A stretch of DNA of 64,000 bases from an uncultured Prevotellaceae bacterium (lineage in GTDB: Bacteria > Bacteroidota > Bacteroidia > Bacteroidales > Bacteroidaceae): assembly GCA_902762565.1 (NCBI GenBank), contig CACWOS010000005.1:19996-83995 (forward strand). The letters run 5' to 3'. The position numbers were made by a program, and so were the translations under genes. Shown piece after piece: positions 32,806 to 43,784 of the stretch; position 1 is the stretch's first letter; each line of letters starts with the position of its first letter. The notes beneath the pieces were generated by a model, which saw nothing but the letters and a program-made list of their open reading frames with translations, did no database searches and was not told where the DNA came from.

Positions 32806-34260
32806 TTATTTGCTTTGGTTATAGATGATGCTGATGGTAGGATTATCGGGACTCTTGATACCGCCCACCAAGCGTGTACTCGTGATGCCCATCTCGTTAT
32901 TGATGCCCGTCACCGTTGCAGATGTGTATGATGATGTGCTGACAGTACTGGTCTTCACGGGAACAAGCACCACCTTGTTCCAATTCTTCGAACCTTTGCT
33001 GCGGATTGACCACATGTGATTGATGAGGCTCGAAATATTATTATATGCATAAGTGTTCAGTGTTGCATTAAAAACGGCGAGGAACGACGTGCGGTTGTTG
33101 GTAACATTGTTCTTCTCAAAGAATGAGTAGAGCGAGTCGCGCTCAATCATCAGTAGTTGGGTGGCATCGCTTAGCAACTCGTCTGTCTTCTTATTCAGGT
33201 CGGCCATACGCTGGAAGGTGATTTTGGCAGAGAGGATAGAGTCATTGATATGCCCCTTCTTGATTTGCTCAACGGGCAATGTCACCTCGGTAAAGATGCC
33301 TGCAGGTGTCTTAAGATAGGTACAGTTCTTAACGTTGACCAAGCTGTCAATCTTGCCCTTTTCATTGGCGATATGTGTGGTCTGCATGACTTCTTCTGTA
33401 CCATAGAAAATCTTGCTACCATCATATTCCTTGTCATTTGACTTGTATTTGAACTTGACTTCCATCTGCACATTGAGGACTTCTGCCATGACACCCTGTC
33501 CGTCGACAGTCTTGAAATAGAAGCCTGGGCAGACATTCTTGATAAACGAGATGGAGTTCTTGAAATACTCAGGATGCTGGTAATATGTGCGCATGAGGTA
33601 TGTACCATAATTCTTGTAGACAGTACCATCCTTTGCCTTATATTGCTTGTTAAGTGGAATGTTGATATAGCTATAGTAGTTCTTATTCAGACGTGCTGCG
33701 CGTGCACTATCGGATAAGGTTAAATCTACCATACTATACATCTTGGCCTGCTTTAAACCATCGTTGCGGATGTAATCATTAGCCTCTGGATCGAAGTTTG
33801 AATAATAAAGCTTGTTCTCTTCAATGGGTTTGTCAAGTTCCTCAACCATCAGCTTCATGGCTGTCAACGAGTCACCCAAATAGCTGTTGATGATAACAAT
33901 GAGATTGCATGACGTAGCAACTGGTTCTCCATCAGTATCGAGCGACGTGATGTCCTTCTTCGGAGCAAAGATGTAGTTTTTCTCTTTTTCGAGAACAGTA
34001 AACTGCGTAGTAAAGTCACTAGTGATGTAAGCACCCGTCTCAGGATCCTTAATACGGCCTAAATAACTATAGGAACTACGTGCCAATACTGAGTCGGCCT
34101 TGATAGACTTCGTAGAATCTATTTGAAAGGTGTCTGGTATTAAGCTGAAACGATCGGCATCGCTGGTTAGCGAGTAGCCCATTGTGTTTGTATCCTCATC
34201 ACATGAAGAGATTGCAATCGTTAACATCGCAATCCCTGCCATAAGCAATTTTCTCATCAT
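32806..34260 (-). CDS. DUF4270 lipoprotein
   Basis: 484 residues from the ATG at 34260 (or 34257). The extension to 34314 overlaps the preceding gene and is discounted. Lipobox AISSC at about residue 19; the mature protein has the beta-rich sequence and length of the DUF4270 family, a Bacteroidetes outer-surface lipoprotein family of unknown function (DTFQIDSTKSIKADSVLARSSY region near 50-70; TSTRLVGGIKSPDNPT at the end). It follows the GT5-domain gene by 50 bp. Confidence 0.82.
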   Translation of the reverse strand: MMRKLLMAGIAMLTIAISSCDEDTNTMGYSLTSDADRFSLIPDTFQIDSTKSIKADSVLARSSYSYLGRIKDPETGAYITSDFTTQFTVLEKEKNYIFAPKKDITSLDTDGEPVATSCNLIVIINSYLGDSLTAMKLMVEELDKPIEENKLYYSNFDPEANDYIRNDGLKQAKMYSMVDLTLSDSARAARLNKNYYSYINIPLNKQYKAKDGTVYKNYGTYLMRTYYQHPEYFKNSISFIKNVCPGFYFKTVDGQGVMAEVLNVQMEVKFKYKSNDKEYDGSKIFYGTEEVMQTTHIANEKGKIDSLVNVKNCTYLKTPAGIFTEVTLPVEQIKKGHINDSILSAKITFQRMADLNKKTDELLSDATQLLMIERDSLYSFFEKNNVTNNRTSFLAVFNATLNTYAYNNISSLINHMWSIRSKGSKNWNKVVLVPVKTSTVSTSSYTSATVTGINNEMGITSTRLVGGIKSPDNPTISIIYNQSK

Positions 34261-34310
34261 TGAAATTATGCGTTGAATCTTATAGATATTGTTCTTAGAA
34301 ATATAATTTA

Positions 34311-35108
34311 TCAAATCTTCTCGTAGAACTCTTCGTATGCTTGGGTAAAGTCCTCACCGGGATATGCCAGAGTGGGGATGTTATTGGTAGCGGCATACTT
34401 CATGAGGTCTTTGCTCACATTCTTTTGAGCTGCTATCACGCCATCGCTGTAGTCGATAGCCAACTTAGCAAGTTCTTCGAAAGTGAATTTGTCATCGTAC
34501 TTCTTCAGCAAATCGGCTTTAGCATCTTTAAATGCTACGCATTGTTTGAAGTTTGGACCTAAGTCGGACTTGAAACTCTTGGGGAAGAGGGAAGTGACAA
34601 CCTTGGTATTGGCAAACGAAGGCTCCTCATGGTAGGCTGTCTTGATGTAGAGTGGCACTACGGCTCCCATCCATCCCTGTACGTGGATGATATCGGGTAC
34701 CCAGCGCAACTTCTTGACAGTTTCCAACACACCTCTTGCAAAAAAGATGGCACGTTCACCATTGTCTGCATAATCTGTACCTTGCTCATCAACCGTCATC
34801 TGACGCTTTGCAAAATAGTCATCGTTGTCGATGAAATATACCTGCACACGTGTCTGGTTGATAGTGGCCACTTTAATAATCAGCGGATGGTCGGTATCAT
34901 CGATAATCAGATTCATACCAGAAAGACGAATGACCTCGTGCAGCATGCCGCGACGTTCATTAATAGTACCCCATTTAGGCATGAAAGTACGGATTTCGTG
35001 ACCTGACTCCTGCATAGCCTGCGGAAGAGCTTTGCCCATCAGCGAAAGGTCGCTATCGGCAACATATGGAGTAATCTCCTGGTTAATGAAAAGAATCTTT
35101 TTTGCCAT
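34311..35108 (-). CDS. free-standing GT5-type starch/glycogen synthase N-terminal domain
   Basis: 265 residues from the ATG at 35108 (MAKKILF). Resembles the N-terminal Rossmann half of ADP-glucose-type glycogen synthase: ILFINQEITPYV, LPQAMQESGHEIRTFMPKWG, PDIIHVQGW, but there is no C-terminal GT-B half with the nucleotide-sugar site, and the usual K-X-G-G-L loop is replaced (DLSLMGKALP). It is therefore unlikely to be a complete synthase. The frame is intact and ends naturally, and I recall the same short form beside panC/panD in other Bacteroidales, so I infer a conserved non-canonical protein rather than a fragment. Promoter -7 at 35130-35137 on this strand. Confidence 0.75.
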   Translation of the reverse strand: MAKKILFINQEITPYVADSDLSLMGKALPQAMQESGHEIRTFMPKWGTINERRGMLHEVIRLSGMNLIIDDTDHPLIIKVATINQTRVQVYFIDNDDYFAKRQMTVDEQGTDYADNGERAIFFARGVLETVKKLRWVPDIIHVQGWMGAVVPLYIKTAYHEEPSFANTKVVTSLFPKSFKSDLGPNFKQCVAFKDAKADLLKKYDDKFTFEELAKLAIDYSDGVIAAQKNVSKDLMKYAATNNIPTLAYPGEDFTQAYEEFYEKI

Positions 35109-35129
35109 ATTGCGTTGTTTATCAGAATG

Positions 35130-35164
35130 CAAAGTTACAAAAAATTATTCACAAAACAGCCAAA
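35130..35164 (-). promoter_or_regulatory. promoter of the GT5-DUF4270-43aa operon
   Basis: On the minus strand TTTG (35161-35164), 23-bp spacer, TAACTTTG (35130-35137), 21 nt before the ATG at 35108. The gap to panC (35109-35304) otherwise holds only AT-rich sequence. Confidence 0.55.
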
Positions 35165-35304
35165 ACGTGCATTTTTTAGATTTTTTTGCCCCTATTTAGG
35201 CATATTTTTATGATATTTTTTCCTTATTTGGCAAAAATGTTGTTATTTTGCACCCCGAAAGTGAAATTACTTATTGAAACATAGTAAAAGATACGTATTA
35301 ATAA

Positions 35305-36162
35305 ATGCTCAAGGTATTCAACAGAATTGTGGATCTTCAGAATCAGCTTTTTGAGGATCGCAAGCAAGGTAAGGAGATTGGTTTAGTACCCACAATGGGT
35401 GCATTGCATGAGGGACATGCCTCGCTGGTACGTCGCAGCGTGAAGGAAAATGGAATAACAGTGGTATCGGTATTTGTAAATCCGACACAATTCAATGACA
35501 AAAATGATTTGAAGAACTATCCACGTACGTTGGAGGCTGACTGTAAGTTGTTGGAAACTTGCGGTGCTGATTATGTCTTGGCTCCAAGTGTGGAAGAGAT
35601 GTATCCTACGCCCGATACGCGTCAGTTCGAATATCCTCCTATATCGACCGTTATGGAGGGTGCTCATCGTCCTGGTCACTTCAATGGTGTTTGTCAGGTG
35701 GTGAGTCGTTTGTTCTATATTGTCAAGCCAGTCCGTGCCTACTTTGGCGAGAAGGACTGGCAGCAGATAGCTGTCGTAAAAGCGATGGTGAAACATTTAG
35801 GTCTGTCTGTTCAGATAGTGGAGTGTGACATTGTACGCGATGACGATGGGCTGGCTCGAAGCAGTCGTAATACGCTGCTCTCAGAGGATGAGCGTGCCAT
35901 TGCTCCTGCCATTTATAAGGCATTGAAAGGAAGTTTGACTTATGCCAAGAAGCATACGGTGAAGGAAACCCACGATAAGGTGGTGGCTGATATTAATGCC
36001 GTTGACGGACTGGATGTAGAATACTTCTCAATTGTTGATGGCAATACGCTGCAAGATATTGAAAACTGGGATGATACGCCATACGTAGTTGGTTGTATCA
36101 CGGTCTATTGTGGCAAAACTCCCATCCGTTTAATTGATCACATCAAGTACAAAGAGTCATGA
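35305..36162 (+). CDS. panC: pantothenate synthetase
   Basis: 285 residues. Condenses pantoate and beta-alanine with ATP. Class I nucleotidyl-transferase motifs: [15 protein letters not shown] (HIGH-like), [39 protein letters not shown] and the KMSKS-like [16 protein letters not shown]. Overlaps panD by 4 bases (ATGA), so substrate supply (beta-alanine) and use are coupled. Confidence 0.97.
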   Translation: MLKVFNRIVDLQNQLFEDRKQGKEIGLVPTMGALHEGHASLVRRSVKENGITVVSVFVNPTQFNDKNDLKNYPRTLEADCKLLETCGADYVLAPSVEEMYPTPDTRQFEYPPISTVMEGAHRPGHFNGVCQVVSRLFYIVKPVRAYFGEKDWQQIAVVKAMVKHLGLSVQIVECDIVRDDDGLARSSRNTLLSEDERAIAPAIYKALKGSLTYAKKHTVKETHDKVVADINAVDGLDVEYFSIVDGNTLQDIENWDDTPYVVGCITVYCGKTPIRLIDHIKYKES

Positions 36163-36503
36163 TGATAGAAGTAATGAAGTCGAAACTGCACTGTGTGACG
36201 GTGACAGAGGCTAATCTGAATTATATGGGTAGCATCACGATAGATGAAGACCTAATGGATGCTGCTAATCTAATTGCTGGTGAGAAAGTGCAGGTGCTCG
36301 ACAATAATAATGGTGAGCGTTTTGAGACCTATATCATAAAAGGTGAGCGAGGTTCCGGCTGCATCTGTCTGAATGGTGCTGCCGCTCGTCGCGTACAGGT
36401 TGGCGATGTTGTCATCATCATTTCGTATGCTCATATGGACTTTGAGGAGGCTAAGACATTTAAGCCTACAGTGGTATTCCCCAAAGAGGGAAATACGTTG
36501 TAA
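36159..36503 (+). CDS. panD: aspartate 1-decarboxylase proenzyme
   Basis: 114 residues. Pyruvoyl enzyme making beta-alanine from aspartate. The self-cleavage site is G24-S25 in YMGSITID, with S25 becoming the pyruvoyl group; the N-terminal motif [16 protein letters not shown] precedes it. [20 protein letters not shown] is the usual C-terminal core. Second gene of panC-panD. Confidence 0.97.
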   Translation: MMIEVMKSKLHCVTVTEANLNYMGSITIDEDLMDAANLIAGEKVQVLDNNNGERFETYIIKGERGSGCICLNGAAARRVQVGDVVIIISYAHMDFEEAKTFKPTVVFPKEGNTL

Positions 36504-36508
36504 AAAGT

Positions 36509-38239
36509 TTATTTCTTTTGTAGCTTTTTGAGTCGTCTTTTAGCTTCTGGATTCTCAGGATAAAGTTCTAAGGCTTTTTGGTAATTGCGAATAGCAGCAT
36601 CTGTCATGTGCTCCTGTTCGCATTCCTTGCCTAATAGCGTATATTCAACAGCGAGTCGTTTCAACAGTGCCTCGCGACGTGTAATCTCAGCATTTAGTTC
36701 CTCTATTTGCTGTTTTTGCTGACTGATAATGCCTAATTTTCGACGGATATAGCGCTGGACAGCAGGTTTTTCGATGTCATAGCGTGAATGGATGGCCAAA
36801 AAGAAATTTTTGAGGAACGCGTCAAAGTCCTGACGATCGAAAGCAGCCACAGCATCATGATACTCTTTATCTGCCTTACTTTCGTAGATGGCCTGACGCA
36901 TCAGTTTGTTATCATTATACCGACGAGCAAACTGTACAACTTCGACACGTACAAAAATGTCAGAACGACGGATGGGCTCTTCGAGTGTGATACCTTTGAG
37001 TGACGTACAGCGTGAGAGTGCCACATAGGTCTGTCCGCCAGCAAAAGCACCACCGCCAGAAAAGTCTATCTTAACCTGACGGAACGTCAAGCCCTGACTC
37101 TTGTGTACGGTAATGGCCCACGCCAGTCGTAAGGGAAATTGTTTGAAAGTGCCTAATAGTTCCTCAACGATTTTTTGCTCTTTCTCGTCATATGTGTAGC
37201 GCATATTTTCCCAAATCTCTACACCCACATCATATTCATGGCCGTCTTCATCGCATACACCAATGATGCCTTCTTCCTCGTCAATACCAATTACAATACC
37301 TATAGTGCCGTTGACCCAACGCTTTTCTTTGTCGTTCTTGACAAAAATGACCTGTGCACCAGGTTTGATTTCCAATTCCATGGGAGCTGGCAGTGAGGTT
37401 AAAGGGAATTCTCCTTTAATAATACCTTTAAAGGTGACACTTTCACCGTCTAACTCGTTTAGTTTCTGCTCGTTGAGCCAGTCTACTGTGTCGCGACGTG
37501 TTGCTAGTGTGATTTCAAGGTTTCTTGAGGATGGTTCACAAGTGGCTCCATATCTTGAATTGATAGCAGCCAAATCCTGATCAGTGGCTTGATTCTCGCG
37601 GATGCGGTCCAGAATAGCAATGAAGTCTGCATCACTTTGGCGATATACTTTGCGAAGTTCAATGCTAACGAGTTGCATTTCTTGCCACACCTTCGCAGAA
37701 AAGAAGTATGCAGAGGCATAGAATGGTTGCATCAGACGCCATTCTTCTTCCTTAATGACAGGCTCTAATTGGAAGATGTCGCCCACAAGTAATAGTTGCT
37801 TGCCACCAAAAGGTTCACGCATATTACGACAATAGATACGAAGCACCTTGTCGATAAAATCGATAATGTCTGCCCTTACCATCGATATCTCGTCAATGAT
37901 AATCAGTTCCAATTCTCGCAATAGTTTGGTAAGCTCGCCATTATATTTCAGCGTTTTTCGGATGTTACGCGCATTATAGCGTGAGTCATTTGGCAGTAGA
38001 GGATAAAAAGGCAATTTAAAGAAACTATGTAACGTCTGTCCACCTGCATTGATAGCTGCTATGCCTGTAGGGGCAAGGATGACGTGTTTCTTCTTTGTGT
38101 TTTGTGACACATAACATAGAAAAGTAGACTTACCCGTCCCCGCTTTTCCTGTCAGAAATAGCGAGCGACGGGTGTATTGAATAATCTGGAGGGCCTGTTG
38201 CCACTCCTGATTATCATGGTCTAGCGTCTCTATGTTCAT
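36509..38239 (-). CDS. Pif1-like DNA helicase with C-terminal TPR
   Basis: 576 residues. Superfamily 1B helicase: Walker A GKAGTGKST (about 31-39), motif Ia APTGIAAINAGG, Walker B IIIDEISMV, motif III LLVGDIFQLEPV, and the late motifs AWAITVHKSQGLTF and VALSRCTSLKGI. Residues about 430-576 are helical with a TPR-like end (AIRNYQKALELYPENPEAKRR), an unusual addition. It starts directly at the stop of the PBP1 gene (no gap) and is the last gene of the envelope operon. Role there unknown. Confidence 0.9.
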   Translation of the reverse strand: MNIETLDHDNQEWQQALQIIQYTRRSLFLTGKAGTGKSTFLCYVSQNTKKKHVILAPTGIAAINAGGQTLHSFFKLPFYPLLPNDSRYNARNIRKTLKYNGELTKLLRELELIIIDEISMVRADIIDFIDKVLRIYCRNMREPFGGKQLLLVGDIFQLEPVIKEEEWRLMQPFYASAYFFSAKVWQEMQLVSIELRKVYRQSDADFIAILDRIRENQATDQDLAAINSRYGATCEPSSRNLEITLATRRDTVDWLNEQKLNELDGESVTFKGIIKGEFPLTSLPAPMELEIKPGAQVIFVKNDKEKRWVNGTIGIVIGIDEEEGIIGVCDEDGHEYDVGVEIWENMRYTYDEKEQKIVEELLGTFKQFPLRLAWAITVHKSQGLTFRQVKIDFSGGGAFAGGQTYVALSRCTSLKGITLEEPIRRSDIFVRVEVVQFARRYNDNKLMRQAIYESKADKEYHDAVAAFDRQDFDAFLKNFFLAIHSRYDIEKPAVQRYIRRKLGIISQQKQQIEELNAEITRREALLKRLAVEYTLLGKECEQEHMTDAAIRNYQKALELYPENPEAKRRLKKLQKK

Positions 38240-40708
38240 TTATTGTTCCTTTGGCTCTTCTGCAACTTGTGGCTGTTCAGCCACAGGTGTCTGTTTGGCC
38301 TTGTCTGGGTCTTGTGGTGGATTGACCACATTGCCGTTATCATCAAGGATAGCATCTGCAGGAATCGCTGTTCCAAGGCTGTCGACAGTCAATGAGTCTG
38401 AGTCGGATGCTGACTTGAAGTAGCCCCCACAACCGTACATACCCGATGTAAGGTCTGCATCCTGTGGTATCGAGAACTTAGCATGATATTGCTTGAATTG
38501 CGGGTCATCCAGTACACTTTTCAGAAAATAGCCACAAATGGGGAGTGCTGTACGGTTGCCTTGTCCTAATTCTCCTGTACGGAAGTGGATGCAACGATAT
38601 TCGCCACCAACCCATGCACCACAAACAAGCTTAGGCGTGGTACCAATAAACCAGGCATCAGAGTGGTTGTTCGATGTGCCTGTCTTGCCTCCAAAGTCGG
38701 TGTCGGTAACGTCATAGCCTACATAGCTGCGCAGACGTGACGACGTACCGCTCATACCTCCCATTAGCAACTGCTGTACGAGGAATGCACTTCGTTCTGT
38801 GAGCGCTTTCTTGTCGTCTGTTTTTGCTTCGTAAATAACATCGCCATCGCGGTCTACGATGCGAGTAACGAGTACAGGGTCGTGCATACGTCCTTGATTA
38901 CAAGGTGTGCAATAGGCATTAACCAGTTCTAGCAGATTAACATCACTAGAACCCAAGGCTAGCGCTGGGGTGGGGTCGAGCTTTGACTTGATACCCATAT
39001 TATGGGCTGTTTTGACTATTCGTTCAATACCACATTCCTGCCCCAATCTTACGGCAACAGAGTTAATGCTCATGGCGAAAGCCTGTTTCAATGTGATGTT
39101 GGCACCAGAGAAATGTCCGTCGGCATTCGTTGGAGCCCACGTAACCTCCTTACCTTTGTCCATCACTTTCATTGAGAAGAATTCGTCTTTACGTGTGTCG
39201 CAGGGTGTAATGCCCTGATTCATGGCTTCCGCATAGACAAATAACTTAAAGGTAGAACCTGGCTGTCGCATAGCCGTCACCTTGTCGTATTTCCATGTTT
39301 CGAAGTCTACGTCGCCCACCCATGCCTTCACGTGTCCTGTCTGAGGCTCGATGGCTACGAATCCGCAATGCATGAAACGTTCCATATAACGGATGCTGTC
39401 AAGAGTAGAAATCTCTTTCTCGATATAGCCTTGCTCATAGTCGAACAACTTGACAGGGTGGGGTACATTCAGATAGTAATTGATAGAATCTTCGTCCCCA
39501 TTATATTTCTGGCTAAGCAGCTTATAATACGATGTCTTTTTAGCGAGGTCTTCTATGAAGTGAGGTATCTCATGATGATATTCGTCTTGCCAAGGATTCG
39601 TATTTCCCCAGTGGGAATTGAATGTCTTCTGCACCTGTTTCATCTGTTTGATAGCAGCATCCTCAGCGTATTTCTGCATACGTGTGTCGATGGTGGTGTA
39701 AATCTTCAGACCTTCAGTATAATATGCATATTGTCGATCGTCACCATAATAGTCTTTACACCAGTTTTTCATCCAGTCGCCTACTGCCTCACGGAAGTAG
39801 TTGGCTTCACCATCATAGGCATTCTCCACGCTGTAGTCAAGTTTAATCTCAACCTGTTTCAAAGAGTCACACTCCTCTTGAGTCAGATGTCCGTGCTTCC
39901 TAACCAAGTCAAGCACCACGTTTCTGCGAGCCAGTGAGTTCTTTGGATTGATACGTGGATTATAGTAAGTAGTAGCTTTAAGCAAACCAACCAACACCGC
40001 TGCTTGTTCTGATGTCAACTTATCAGGAGTAGTGCCAAAATAGGTCCTGGCAGCCGTCTTAATACCAAAAGCATTCGAGCCGAAGTCTACCGTATTGGCA
40101 TACATCGTCAGAATCTCGTTCTTTGAGAAGTTGAATTCCAGTTTATAGGCTGTAATCCATTCTTTGCTTTTCATGATAAGCATCTTCAGACCTGGAATAT
40201 TGCCCAGCAAGCCTGTAGAATACTGCGTACGAACGCGGAACAAGTTCTTGGCCAATTGTTGTGTAATGGTCGAAGCACCACGTGCATCACGATGCATTAC
40301 ATAGTCTTTAAGGGCTGCGCCAAAAGCCTGATAGTCTATACCATGATGACTGCGGAATCGTTCGTCTTCAGTATCGATAAGGGCATTCCAGAAAGCAGGA
40401 CTTACATCCTCGTAGGTAACGGGCATACGATTCTCGCTGAAGAATTTGCCTATCACCTTGCCATCAGCGCTATATATCTGAGAGGCTTCGGCTGGATGCG
40501 TATTCTTGACATCACTCATCGATGGTGACTTACCAAAAAGCCATAGGAAATTAATGTCCACCATGATAAGATACAGGAAGAAGGCGACAACAAGTGTGCC
40601 CAATGCAGATAGTATCTTGATGTACCAAGGACGCCCCTTAAATATTCCTTTGTACCATCTTAAAGCACCTTTTAGAGCTTGTATGGTTTTCTCAGCGTAA
40701 TAATTCAT
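38240..40708 (-). CDS. penicillin-binding protein 1A-type transglycosylase/transpeptidase
   Basis: 822 residues from the ATG at 40708 (40717 is possible). One membrane anchor (about 34-53), GT51 glycosyltransferase with the catalytic Glu in [12 protein letters not shown] and the [14 protein letters not shown] motif, then a transpeptidase domain with SXXK (GSTFK), SXN (SINSVAV) and KTGTSNN. Polymerises and crosslinks peptidoglycan in the periplasm. The C-terminal 50 residues are Pro/Gln/Glu-rich and disordered. Its start overlaps miaA by 17 bp. Confidence 0.95.
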   Translation of the reverse strand: MNYYAEKTIQALKGALRWYKGIFKGRPWYIKILSALGTLVVAFFLYLIMVDINFLWLFGKSPSMSDVKNTHPAEASQIYSADGKVIGKFFSENRMPVTYEDVSPAFWNALIDTEDERFRSHHGIDYQAFGAALKDYVMHRDARGASTITQQLAKNLFRVRTQYSTGLLGNIPGLKMLIMKSKEWITAYKLEFNFSKNEILTMYANTVDFGSNAFGIKTAARTYFGTTPDKLTSEQAAVLVGLLKATTYYNPRINPKNSLARRNVVLDLVRKHGHLTQEECDSLKQVEIKLDYSVENAYDGEANYFREAVGDWMKNWCKDYYGDDRQYAYYTEGLKIYTTIDTRMQKYAEDAAIKQMKQVQKTFNSHWGNTNPWQDEYHHEIPHFIEDLAKKTSYYKLLSQKYNGDEDSINYYLNVPHPVKLFDYEQGYIEKEISTLDSIRYMERFMHCGFVAIEPQTGHVKAWVGDVDFETWKYDKVTAMRQPGSTFKLFVYAEAMNQGITPCDTRKDEFFSMKVMDKGKEVTWAPTNADGHFSGANITLKQAFAMSINSVAVRLGQECGIERIVKTAHNMGIKSKLDPTPALALGSSDVNLLELVNAYCTPCNQGRMHDPVLVTRIVDRDGDVIYEAKTDDKKALTERSAFLVQQLLMGGMSGTSSRLRSYVGYDVTDTDFGGKTGTSNNHSDAWFIGTTPKLVCGAWVGGEYRCIHFRTGELGQGNRTALPICGYFLKSVLDDPQFKQYHAKFSIPQDADLTSGMYGCGGYFKSASDSDSLTVDSLGTAIPADAILDDNGNVVNPPQDPDKAKQTPVAEQPQVAEEPKEQ

Positions 40709-41597
40709 ATTGTGCAATGTATTTTAGTATTTCTTTTTGGTCGTCAGGATTAAACCACTTCATTTCGGAATCACGCTTATACCACGTCAACTGCTTGCGG
40801 GCATAACGCCGCGTGTTGCCCTTCATGCGTTCTATGGCTTCCTCCAGAGTCCATCTTCCATCCATATAGTCGAACATCTCTTTGTAGCCTACTGTATTCA
40901 AAGCATTCAGATGTCTCTGATTATATAGGGATTGTGCCTCTTCCAACAGTCCCCTTTCCATCATCTCGTCTACGCGCGCGTTAATCCTATTATATAATAT
41001 ATTGCGCTCACGGTTCAGTCCTATCTTAACAATGCGGAAAGGACGTGCTTTCTTTTCTTGCTTGCGGAAAGAAGTATAAGTCTGACCTGTTTGATAACAA
41101 ATCTCCAACGCGTGAATCACACGTCTATAGTTCTGTTTGTCTACAATCTGATAGTGTTCTGGGTCCAAACGCTTCAAGTCTTTGCAAAGGACTTCAAGTC
41201 CTTCCTCCTGATAGCGTCGTTTCATCTCCTCGCGGATGTCATCACGAATGGTGGGAATGTCGTCAATCCCATTACATACGGCATCTATGTACATCATTGA
41301 ACCACCCGACAGCACCTGTATGTTGTGTGTCTTGAACTGGTTCTCTAACAGTTCCAGCACCTCTTGCTCATACATCGAGGCATTATAGTAGTCGCTAATG
41401 CTCTTGGTTCCTACGAAATAATGCTTGGCAGCCTGTAACTGTTCGTCAGTAGGTGCCGCAGTACCAATCTTCAGTTCACGATAGATTTGCCTGGAGTCTG
41501 CATTGATTACAGGAATGCCATAGCGTTGAGCAATCTCAATGGTGAGAGCAGTCTTGCCAACAGCTGTAGGTCCAGTGATGACAATGAGTGTGCCCAT
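40692..41597 (-). CDS. miaA: tRNA dimethylallyltransferase
   Basis: 301 residues. Prenylates A37 of tRNAs that read UNN codons. P-loop [10 protein letters not shown] at the N-terminus, [26 protein letters not shown], and the [11 protein letters not shown] motif near the C-terminus. Its start shares one base with the lpxA stop and its end overlaps the PBP1 start by 17 bp, showing tight coupling in the envelope operon. Confidence 0.97.
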   Translation of the reverse strand: MGTLIVITGPTAVGKTALTIEIAQRYGIPVINADSRQIYRELKIGTAAPTDEQLQAAKHYFVGTKSISDYYNASMYEQEVLELLENQFKTHNIQVLSGGSMMYIDAVCNGIDDIPTIRDDIREEMKRRYQEEGLEVLCKDLKRLDPEHYQIVDKQNYRRVIHALEICYQTGQTYTSFRKQEKKARPFRIVKIGLNRERNILYNRINARVDEMMERGLLEEAQSLYNQRHLNALNTVGYKEMFDYMDGRWTLEEAIERMKGNTRRYARKQLTWYKRDSEMKWFNPDDQKEILKYIAQYELLR

Positions 41598-42367
41598 TAA
41601 CGTATTACACCACGCTTTGATGACTCGATAAACGAGCAGATGTATTCAACCTCTTTCGAGTCAGGATACTTGGTACGTGCTTCAGCGATACCATCCTTCA
41701 ATACACCTTGTGCATAGATAATGCGATAGGCATCATGGATGGCTTCGATGGTCTCGTTGCTAAATCCGCGACGACGCAGTCCGATGAGGTTGACGCCAGC
41801 ATAGCGGATAGGTTCTTTGCCTGCAATGACGTAGGGAGGTATGTCTTGTGATGTGCGACTACCACCTTGGAACATAATATAGCTGCCCACACGAATGAAC
41901 TGGTGGAACAGACAACATGCAGAGATGATAGCATAGTCGTCAATCTCTACCTCACCAGCAATTTTCGTCGAGTTGCCAATGATGCAACCATTGCCAATCA
42001 CGCAGTCGTGTGCAATATGCATATTTTCCATCAGAAGGTTGCCGTTGCCCACTACTGTCTTGCCTTTCGAAGCTGTACCTCGACTAATAGTAACATTCTC
42101 GCGAATCGAATTGTTGTCACCAATCTCGCAAGTCGTTTCTTCACCTTGGAACTTCAAGTCCTGAGGCTTGGTAGAAATGCTGGCACCTGGAAAAAACTCA
42201 TTGCCGTTACCAATGCGAGCGCCAAAGTGGATGGTCACATTGTTCAGAAACTTATTGTTGTCGCCAATAACGACATTCTTATCTATCACGCAGAAGGGAC
42301 CAATAACATTGTTGTCGCCCAACTTCGCTTCTGGGTCTACTACTGCTAAGGGATGAATATTGTTCAT
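41597..42367 (-). CDS. lpxA: UDP-N-acetylglucosamine acyltransferase
   Basis: 256 residues. First step of lipid A synthesis, transferring a 3-hydroxyacyl chain to UDP-GlcNAc. A left-handed beta-helix of hexapeptide repeats fills the first 185 residues ([23 protein letters not shown]), with the catalytic His in [13 protein letters not shown], and a helical C-terminus starts about residue 190. Lies between lpxC-fabZ and miaA. Confidence 0.97.
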   Translation of the reverse strand: MNNIHPLAVVDPEAKLGDNNVIGPFCVIDKNVVIGDNNKFLNNVTIHFGARIGNGNEFFPGASISTKPQDLKFQGEETTCEIGDNNSIRENVTISRGTASKGKTVVGNGNLLMENMHIAHDCVIGNGCIIGNSTKIAGEVEIDDYAIISACCLFHQFIRVGSYIMFQGGSRTSQDIPPYVIAGKEPIRYAGVNLIGLRRRGFSNETIEAIHDAYRIIYAQGVLKDGIAEARTKYPDSKEVEYICSFIESSKRGVIR

Positions 42368-42398
42368 TTACCGATTTACTTATTACAATTTACCAAAT

Positions 42399-43781
42399 TT
42401 ACTTGTTCTTTACAATTTGAGCTGTGAAGGTAGCCTCTGCCACCACATGGTCGCCTACGAAGATGTAGCCTTTCATCGACGAGATGCCGTGACGGACAGG
42501 AGCGAGCAAGTCCACTTTGAAAATCAGCGTGTCGCCAGGTACCACTTTCTGACGGAATTTTACGTCGTCAATCTTCATGAAATAGGTACTCCAGCGCTCA
42601 GGTTCCTCCAACGTATTCAGCACCAGCAATCCACCACACTGTGCCATCGCCTCAATCTGCAACACGCCAGGCATCACAGGCTCTTCAGGGAAGTGTCCCT
42701 GGAAGAATGGTTCGTTGGATGTGACATTTTTGATACCAACAATGGTGTTGGCACCTAATGAGATGACTTTATCCACCAACTGCATAGGATAGCGGTGGGG
42801 TAGGAGCTCACGAATCTTGTTCACGTCCATGACTGGTTCCTCGTTAGGATCGTAGATAGGAGCCTGGATTTCGTGCTTACGAATCTCCTTGCGCATCTGA
42901 CGAGCAAACTTGTTGTTGATGGTATGACCTGGACGAGTGGCAATGATACGTCCCTTGATGGGTTTACCAATCAGAGCCATATCGCCGATGACGTCGAGCA
43001 GTTTATGACGTGTACACTCGTTTTCCCATACCAATGGTTTGTGTTGGATGTAGCCGAGTTCCGTAGCATCACGATGCTCAACACCCAGCATATCGGCTAG
43101 CTGGTCGAGCTGCTCCTGTGAAATCTGACGTTCGTAGATGACGATAGCATTATCCATGTCACCACCTTTGATAAGGTTGGCCTGCAGTAGAGGCTGGATG
43201 TCACGTACAAAGACAAAAGTACGTGCTGCTGCAATCTCTGTTACGAACTGTTCGGTTTTATCGAGGGATGCGAACTGTGAATTGATGAATTTCGATTCAA
43301 ACGAACACATGGCCGTCAGCGAGAATTCTTCATCAGGCAGGATCGTAATACATGATCCAGTGTTTTCGTCCTTTACCTCAATCTTCTTGCGGATGACGTA
43401 CCAATCTTTGGGAGCATTCTGCTCTTCGACACCCACTTCTTTGATTTTTTCTACATATTGGATAGCGGAACCATCGAGAATGGGGAATTCAGGACCGTTG
43501 ACCTGCATCAGACAGTTGTCAATTCCTAGTGCATAGAGCGCTGCCAGTCCGTGTTCTACAGTAGAAACGCGTGCATCGCCCTTACCTAATACGGTGCCAC
43601 GCTGTGTGTCGATGACATTTTCTGCGATAGCCTCAATCACGGGTTCGCCTTCCAAGTCGATGCGCTTGATTTTATATCCAGTATTTTCAGGAGCAGGATT
43701 AAAGGTTACTGTCAGATTAAGCCCCGTATGCAGTCCCTTGCCAAAAAGCGAAAAACTGCCTTTCAGTGTTTTTTGTTTCAT
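42399..43781 (-). CDS. lpxC-fabZ: LpxC-FabZ fusion: UDP-3-O-acyl-GlcNAc deacetylase / 3-hydroxyacyl-ACP dehydratase
   Basis: 460 residues, the fused form known from Bacteroidetes. LpxC half (about 1-305): zinc ligands in TVEHGLAALYA and in the HKLLDVIGD motif, plus RPGHTINNKFA. FabZ half (about 315-460): LLPHRYPMQLVDKV with the catalytic His, and the GHFPEEPVMPGVLQIEAMAQ segment with the catalytic Glu. It couples the committed lipid A step with fatty-acid elongation. It lies 3 bp after lpxD. Confidence 0.97.
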   Translation of the reverse strand: MKQKTLKGSFSLFGKGLHTGLNLTVTFNPAPENTGYKIKRIDLEGEPVIEAIAENVIDTQRGTVLGKGDARVSTVEHGLAALYALGIDNCLMQVNGPEFPILDGSAIQYVEKIKEVGVEEQNAPKDWYVIRKKIEVKDENTGSCITILPDEEFSLTAMCSFESKFINSQFASLDKTEQFVTEIAAARTFVFVRDIQPLLQANLIKGGDMDNAIVIYERQISQEQLDQLADMLGVEHRDATELGYIQHKPLVWENECTRHKLLDVIGDMALIGKPIKGRIIATRPGHTINNKFARQMRKEIRKHEIQAPIYDPNEEPVMDVNKIRELLPHRYPMQLVDKVISLGANTIVGIKNVTSNEPFFQGHFPEEPVMPGVLQIEAMAQCGGLLVLNTLEEPERWSTYFMKIDDVKFRQKVVPGDTLIFKVDLLAPVRHGISSMKGYIFVGDHVVAEATFTAQIVKNK

Positions 43782-43784
43782 ATC

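Noticed and set aside
34311-35108. Truncated glycogen synthase pseudogene
   Set aside because: Frame is intact, ends naturally and no remains of the C-terminal half follow; better seen as a stand-alone domain.
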